Of a stretch of DNA of 64,000 nt, positions 60,738 through 64,000 are shown piece after piece; positions within the stretch are counted from its first letter, which is position 1, and every line of letters starts with the position of its first letter. The notes beneath the pieces are model-generated. The model saw only the letters and a program-made list of their open reading frames with translations. It had not been told where the DNA came from and made no database searches. Both the position numbers and the translations under genes were made by a program. This DNA comes from Comamonas thiooxydans (GTDB lineage: Bacteria; Pseudomonadota; Gammaproteobacteria; Burkholderiales; Burkholderiaceae_C), in the NCBI RefSeq assembly GCF_002157685.2, contig NZ_AP026738.1, positions 3,224,001-3,288,000 of the forward strand. Reading direction: 5' to 3'.

Positions 60738-61193
60738 ATGTTCAAGCACATTCTGATTCCTACGGACGGCTCCAAACTCTCCGAAGCCGCGCTGCGTGCG
60801 GGCATGCAGCTGGCCAAGGAACAAGACTCCCTGGTGACGGTGCTGTATGTGATGCCGGACTATGCCGCCTTGATGTACAGCGGCGAGGCGATGATGACTT
60901 ACAACACCAGCGACCTGAACAAGGACGCCGAGAGAACGGCCGACAAGGTGTTGCAGGCGGTGCAGGACATTGCCAGGGCCGAGGGGGTGGACTGCAAGAC
61001 TGCACGAGCCATGAATGCATCGGTGCACAAGGCCATCATCCAGCAGGCCGAGCAAAGCCACTGCGACCTGATCTGCATGGCATCGCACGGCCGCAAGGGC
61101 ATTGCCGGCATTCTGCTTGGCAGCGAAACCCAGCGCGTGCTGGTGAACAGCCACATTCCGGTGCTGGTGCACAGGCCTGTGGTCAAAGAATAA
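60738..61193 (+). CDS. Universal stress protein, UspA family
   Basis: 151 residues from ATG 60738, with AGGAGG about seven bases upstream; the frame extends back to 60642 without homology. MFKHILIPTDGSKLSEAALR is the standard opening and the ATP-binding motif G-2x-G-9x-G-S/T is present as MASHGRKGIAGILLGSETQR. Proteins of this type bind ATP and accumulate in stress. The gene lies between the rha block and the phage lysis genes, with a host-type repeat beside it, so it may be a chromosomal gene at a junction or a passenger in the prophage. Confidence 0.92.
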   Translation: MFKHILIPTDGSKLSEAALRAGMQLAKEQDSLVTVLYVMPDYAALMYSGEAMMTYNTSDLNKDAERTADKVLQAVQDIARAEGVDCKTARAMNASVHKAIIQQAEQSHCDLICMASHGRKGIAGILLGSETQRVLVNSHIPVLVHRPVVKE

Positions 61194-61199
61194 AGCTGC

Positions 61200-61352
61200 T
61201 TACCACCAGCGGATAGCGGCAATCAAGCCACCCAAACCTGCGGCGGTGATGCCCAATGCGGCCAGCACATAGGCCACGGCAATGCGGCGGGCAAAGCGGT
61301 CGGCGCCTGCGGCGTCCAATTGTCCTGTTACGGTCATCTTGGTAAACTTCAT
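61200..61352 (-). CDS. Small phage membrane protein, 50 residues
   Basis: ATG 61352 to TAA 61200: MKFTKMTVTGQLDAAGADRF then ARRIAVAYVLAALGITAAGL and GGLIAAIRWW. One hydrophobic helix with a tryptophan end, basic at its front. It follows the Rz gene on the same strand and could be an accessory to lysis or a phage membrane peptide. A later start at 61337 (MTVTG) is possible. No family recognised. The helix and the position make a real gene likely. Confidence 0.55.
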   Translation of the reverse strand: MKFTKMTVTGQLDAAGADRFARRIAVAYVLAALGITAAGLGGLIAAIRWW

Positions 61353-61390
61353 CTGAGTTCTGATCCTTGGGCCTTCAAGGGTTAGGAAAG

Positions 61391-61423
61391 AAAGCCTCAG
61401 GCGCTCGTAACGTCTGGGGCTTT
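61391..61423 (-). terminator. Terminator at the end of the lysis gene run
   Basis: On the minus strand AAAGCCCCAGACG pairs with CGCCTGAGGCTTT with two mismatches, followed by TCTTT. It comes 20 bases after the Rz stop. The plus strand also has CCTTTTT after the stem, so some use in that direction is possible. Confidence 0.5.
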
Positions 61424-61442
61424 CGCCTTTTTCGGGGTCTGC

Positions 61443-61934
61443 TCAATCGGTCGCCAGCAACTGCCGGTCGATCTGCACCTGCCCTTTCAGGGCGTTGACC
61501 TGGGCGTCTCTGCGCTCGACCAGTCCGACAAGCTGGCCAACCACGCCCGCGCCTTCTGCAGCAAGGGTTGCGAGTCGCTGGTGCTGATCTGCGAGATCTC
61601 GGCAGGCAGCGGCGTCACCGGCAAGCTGGGCGTTGCGGGTGGCAGCGCCCCTGATGTCGTGCTGCAGGCCTGCAATGCGGGCAGCATCAGCAGCGCGGCC
61701 AGCCTCCAGGCGGGCCATTTCTTGCGTGTAGTCATGGGTGTTTTCCTGTTGTCCTGCGGCGTGCTGCAGTCGCCCTGCGGTTTTGATTTCCATAGCAGCC
61801 TGCGCTTGCTGCGCCTGAGCTACAGCCTGTTTTGACTGAGAAACCTCAACCTTAGCCAACCGCCGGGTCTGCACGGCCAGCAGCAGGGCAAGCGCCAAGG
61901 CCAGCCAGGGCCAGATGCGGGACGCGCCGGTCAT
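61443..61934 (-). CDS. Rz-like inner-membrane spanin
   Basis: 163 residues from ATG 61934, which overlaps the endolysin stop by four bases. An N-terminal membrane helix (WPWLALALALLLAVQT) is followed by a long, charged, coiled-coil periplasmic domain (QSKQAVAQAQQAQAAMEIKT, then LEAGRAADAARIAGLQHD). Rz spans from the inner membrane and, with its Rz1 partner, fuses inner and outer membranes in the last step of lysis. The Rz1 gene is embedded in another frame (61487-61735). Confidence 0.82.
   Translation of the reverse strand: MTGASRIWPWLALALALLLAVQTRRLAKVEVSQSKQAVAQAQQAQAAMEIKTAGRLQHAAGQQENTHDYTQEMARLEAGRAADAARIAGLQHDIRGAATRNAQLAGDAAACRDLADQHQRLATLAAEGAGVVGQLVGLVERRDAQVNALKGQVQIDRQLLATD
61487..61735 (-). 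CDS. Embedded Rz1-like outer-membrane spanin lipoprotein
   Basis: 82 residues encoded entirely within the Rz gene in another frame of the same strand: MTTRKKWPAWRLAALLMLPA then LQACSTTSGALPPATPSLPV. The lipobox LQAC and the proline-rich segment after it (PP, P, P, P) are the hallmarks of Rz1. Such embedded genes are known from lambda-like phages. The lipoprotein reaches the outer membrane and binds Rz. It is listed although it overlaps, because signal, lipobox and proline pattern all agree. Confidence 0.8.
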   Translation of the reverse strand: MTTRKKWPAWRLAALLMLPALQACSTTSGALPPATPSLPVTPLPAEISQISTSDSQPLLQKARAWLASLSDWSSAETPRSTP

Positions 61935-62401
61935 GCCAGCCCCGCCTCGCACAGCTGACGCTCTGCCGCGCGGCGTTTGACCAGGCCGGGCAACTGCTTG
62001 CCGCCGGCGTAGGTCCAGCGGCTCAGTTCAGCGCAGGCGCCGTCGATGTCACCCGCGTTGGCCTTGCGCACCAGGGTGCTGCGGCAGAACGCTTGGTCGC
62101 CCACATTGAAGGCAAAGCTCACAAAGGCGGCGCGCTGGCCGTCGGTCAGCGGCACGGTGACGCAGCTCAAGGCGTCGGCATGTTTGGCCAGGTCCTTGTA
62201 GAGCATCTCTTCGCACTGCTGGCGGGTGTAGGTCTGGCCCATCTTGAGCTCGGGCCCGGTGTGGCCCGTGCAGGCCGTGATGATGCCTACCGGGTCGCGG
62301 TAGCTGCGCAGCACGGTGCCTTCGTACTTTTGCACTAGGGGTATGGCCAGCGCGACCGCTGCGCCGCCAAGGGTGGCAATGAGCTTTTCTTTCCAGTTCA
62401 T
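61931..62401 (-). CDS. SAR endolysin, phage lysozyme (GH24)
   Basis: 156 residues. The N-terminal weak hydrophobic helix (KLIATLGGAAVALAIPLVQ) with many alanines and glycines is a signal-anchor-release sequence. The catalytic region of T4-type lysozymes follows: E27 in QKYEGTVLRSYRDPVGI, D36 in YRDP and T43 or T47 in TACTGHT. It degrades peptidoglycan after release from the membrane. It overlaps the holin-like gene by four bases (ATGA) and the Rz gene by four bases, so the lysis cassette is compact. Confidence 0.92.
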   Translation of the reverse strand: MNWKEKLIATLGGAAVALAIPLVQKYEGTVLRSYRDPVGIITACTGHTGPELKMGQTYTRQQCEEMLYKDLAKHADALSCVTVPLTDGQRAAFVSFAFNVGDQAFCRSTLVRKANAGDIDGACAELSRWTYAGGKQLPGLVKRRAAERQLCEAGLA

Positions 62402-62637
62402 CGGTTTGCCCCTCCCTTGAGGGCCGTCCAGAAAGCAACGCAGGCACCGCCCAGCATGACGATGGCGGCCAAGGGCTTGGCGACCTTGCCCACCCAGTTC
62501 AGCACCTTGAATGCGCCCTTCATGGCGGTAAAGAATTCCAGCAGCTCGGCCATCTGCTGGTTGCGCTGGTGCAGTTCCTGTCGCACTTCATGCAAGCCCT
62601 GGGTTGCGGCTTTCAGATCTCGTTCGATGGCAGCCAT
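62398..62637 (-). CDS. Holin-like phage protein
   Basis: 79 residues with an N-terminal coiled coil (ERDLKAATQGLHEVRQELHQ then RNQQMAELLEFF) and one C-terminal membrane helix (VAKPLAAIVMLGGACVAFW). AGGGGAG precedes the ATG. The place directly before the endolysin and the four-base overlap suit a holin or holin-accessory protein that opens the inner membrane. Holin families are so varied that it cannot be assigned precisely. Confidence 0.7.
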   Translation of the reverse strand: MAAIERDLKAATQGLHEVRQELHQRNQQMAELLEFFTAMKGAFKVLNWVGKVAKPLAAIVMLGGACVAFWTALKGGANR

Positions 62638-62714
62638 GCGTTCACTCCCCTGGTTAAAGCGTTGTTGACTTGCTGCAGCGTGGTGGCCGGCAGCTCGTTA
62701 CCGTAGTCGTCCAT
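62613..62714 (-). CDS. 33-residue phage peptide overlapping the holin-like gene
   Basis: ATG 62714, preceded by AAGGAAGGGG, encodes MDDYGNELPATTLQQVNNAL then TRGVNAWLPSNEI and stops at 62613. It overlaps the start of the holin-like gene by 25 bases. The very good ribosome-binding site and the tight packing suggest it is translated. It could be a leader peptide coupling translation of the holin-like gene, or a small tail protein. No homology is recognised. Confidence 0.45.
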   Translation of the reverse strand: MDDYGNELPATTLQQVNNALTRGVNAWLPSNEI

Positions 62715-62732
62715 TCCCCTTCCTTTCTTCTT

Positions 62733-62969
62733 TCAGACTTCGATCAGCACATAGGGCATGGCGGGCGCGGGGCCGGTGACGGCGCCGCCTTGTACATAGA
62801 CACGCACGCCGTTGGCCGTGCCCAGCGGGTTGCGCACGCGCAGCAGGCCTGCGGCGCCTTCGAGCGCAACCAGCGCAGTGCCGTCGGCAAACACGGCGCT
62901 GACCTGCCCGGTCATGACGGGGTCGTCTGGCAGCAGGGCCTTGAGGCGCTTGTAGAGGTTGGTGCTCAT
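62733..62969 (-). CDS. Small phage structural-type protein, 78 residues
   Basis: MSTNLYKRLKALLPDDPVMT then GQVSAVFADGTALVALEGAA and a beta-rich end PAPAMPYVLIEV. The start overlaps the tail gene's stop by four bases (ATGA). The repeated short strands with glycines look like an OB-fold or a small baseplate protein. The longer frame that runs through it to 63569 is out of register with the tail gene and not used. Function unknown, but position in the tail block indicates a structural part. Confidence 0.65.
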   Translation of the reverse strand: MSTNLYKRLKALLPDDPVMTGQVSAVFADGTALVALEGAAGLLRVRNPLGTANGVRVYVQGGAVTGPAPAMPYVLIEV

Positions 62970-64000
62970 GCGGCAATCCTTTCGACGGTGACCTGCTGGC
63001 GCACGCGGGGCATGGAGGCGCTTACGCTGACGCCGCGCACCAGGCCGCGCCAGGTGCCGTCGGTGTCGGCTACCTCGAGCAGCTGGCCGGGGTTCAAGAT
63101 GCCGGGGTTGGTGCCGCCCGTGAGCACGGGCATGCTGATGCTGTGCTGCAGCTTGTTGCCGCTGGCCGCCAGCGCCCAACTGCCGCGCATACGAGCGGCG
63201 TCGGCATGGGTGATGAGGTCGTCCTGAATCTGCGGGGCCAGCTTGTCGCGCGCGCTGAGGCGGCGCACCACATGGCCCAGCACGCCGCCCACGCTGCCGC
63301 CGGCGACATAGATGGCGTTGTATTCGGCACGCGGATCGGGGCGCAGCTCGTCGGTGACGATGACGGCCGCAGGCATTTGCACATCGGGCACGGCCGCGCC
63401 CCACTCCCACGGCAGCACCGGGTAGCGCGGTGCGACGATGAGCTGCTCTGCCGTGCGATGGCTTCGCACCACGGCATTGACCGAATCGGCCATGCGCAGC
63501 ACGGCCTGCAGCGGCGTGCCCTGAAAGCTCCAGGCGCCAGCGGGCACCTGCCAGTCGGGGATCTGCCAATCCAGATCCACGCCACTGAACTCCAGCGCGC
63601 CCACCGCCAGTTGCTGCGCCGTTGCCACCGAGGTGGAGAGCCAGGCCTGTTTGGGCACATAAGGGTTGCCCAGCATGGCCGTGACGCTGATGCCCTGCAC
63701 TGCCACGCGGCGCCGGTCAAACGAGCGGCTGCGCGCAGTGCTGGTGACGGCAAAGACAAACTGCATGCCGTCAATGCCGACCTGCAGCCGCTGCGGCAGC
63801 CCGCCCACGGGCGCGAGCTGGTCCAGCAGATGCTCGGGGCCGTTGGCGGACAGGCTCCAGCAGTAGCTGTCGTCGTCGGCCGCAATGGTGACGTCAGTGA
63901 GCACTACTGGCTCAAGGCTCGGCAGCAAATGCGCCGTGAGATGGTGGACTTGCATATAGACGGGCAGCAGAGGAATGACGAACGGGGGCAGCGGCGCTAT
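62966..64000 (-). CDS. Phage tail protein, C-terminal part (runs off right edge)
   Basis: The frame is open from the right edge to the stop at 62966, with 344 codons visible. An internal ATG at 63955 is not the real start, as the 15 codons before it (LPPFVIPLLPVYM) continue without a stop. The visible part has beta-rich stretches and segments such as WSFQGTPLQAVLRMADSVNA and PGILNPGQLLEVADTDGTWR that recall tail-hub (gpD/gp44-like) or tail-tip proteins. This is inference from pattern. It heads the minus-strand tail and lysis block. Confidence 0.7.
   Translation of the reverse strand: MAPLPPFVIPLLPVYMQVHHLTAHLLPSLEPVVLTDVTIAADDDSYCWSLSANGPEHLLDQLAPVGGLPQRLQVGIDGMQFVFAVTSTARSRSFDRRRVAVQGISVTAMLGNPYVPKQAWLSTSVATAQQLAVGALEFSGVDLDWQIPDWQVPAGAWSFQGTPLQAVLRMADSVNAVVRSHRTAEQLIVAPRYPVLPWEWGAAVPDVQMPAAVIVTDELRPDPRAEYNAIYVAGGSVGGVLGHVVRRLSARDKLAPQIQDDLITHADAARMRGSWALAASGNKLQHSISMPVLTGGTNPGILNPGQLLEVADTDGTWRGLVRGVSVSASMPRVRQQVTVERIAA

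Noticed and set aside
62733..63569. 278-codon frame (-) covering the 78-residue phage gene and antiparallel parts of the tail gene frame
   Set aside because: Only its last 79 codons, from ATG 62969, are protein-like; the rest is an Arg/Ala-rich out-of-frame reading of the tail gene.
63094..63885. 263-codon frame (-) inside the tail gene
   Set aside because: Arg/Pro/Cys-rich out-of-frame shadow of the tail gene on the same strand.
1..64000. CRISPR array, rRNA, intact tRNA, integron or replication origin
   Set aside because: No regularly spaced repeats, rRNA stretch, cloverleaf, attC-like series or DnaA-box cluster was noticed on reading.

Overview
The window looks like chromosome of a beta-proteobacterium of the Comamonadaceae (Comamonas/Delftia type). 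The reasons are the GC-rich coding sequence, three Bug-type (TctC) periplasmic receptors, a Comamonadaceae-style trimeric porin, eight LysR-type regulators in 48 kb, and an intergenic repeat near 60.56 kb of a kind I associate with this family. No rRNA or intact tRNA gene is visible. This assignment comes from reading the sequence, not from a database search.

Region 1-13 kb is accessory chromosome. It holds the start of a glutathione S-transferase with a divergent LysR gene, a NarL/NarX-like two-component pair, and a response-regulator remnant cut by an IS5-family element. These are followed by a phosphoribosyltransferase, a secreted glycoside-hydrolase-like protein, an MFS exporter with divergent LysR, a PNPOx-family oxidase, another LysR and a GNAT acetyltransferase. 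Remnants of a tyrosine recombinase, an IS3 transposase and chaC lie between them. At 13.16-13.9 kb fragments of an IS5 transposase, a CaiB-type CoA-transferase and a VOC protein sit side by side.

Region 13.9-35 kb is catabolic. A sigma-54 activator (PAS-AAA-Fis) faces a hydrolase / MHS-transporter / acetyl-CoA-synthetase-like operon that has a very good -24/-12 promoter. A LysR faces a Bug receptor plus amidase. After corA, a minus-strand cluster runs cupin, Bug receptor, intradiol dioxygenase, Bug receptor, porin, oxidoreductase, with a divergent LysR. A secreted YtcJ-like amidohydrolase follows.

Region 35-50 kb holds an isochorismatase-fold hydrolase, a decayed hybrid sensor kinase and LysE, EamA and YdcZ exporters with their LysR genes. 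It also has a MocR-type regulator, hchA followed by a LuxR solo, a class D beta-lactamase, a VOC protein, small conserved-looking proteins and a stand-alone molbindin.

Region 50-59 kb is island-like. It begins with a tRNA-end-like sequence and a PD-(D/E)XK protein and continues with a lectin-like lipoprotein, a MarR/HEAT-repeat operon and an SOS-boxed umuD without umuC. A decayed partial copy of the lipoprotein gene comes next. Then comes an AT-rich gene for an 862-residue HD-domain plus Hsp90-type ATPase protein, the best candidate for an undescribed (possibly anti-phage) system.

Region 58.8-64 kb is prophage. A C4-like antisense RNA leader precedes a Rha-family regulator. On the minus strand there are tail genes, a holin-like protein, a SAR endolysin and Rz with embedded Rz1; the tail gene runs off the right edge. 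A universal stress protein gene lies between the two phage blocks.
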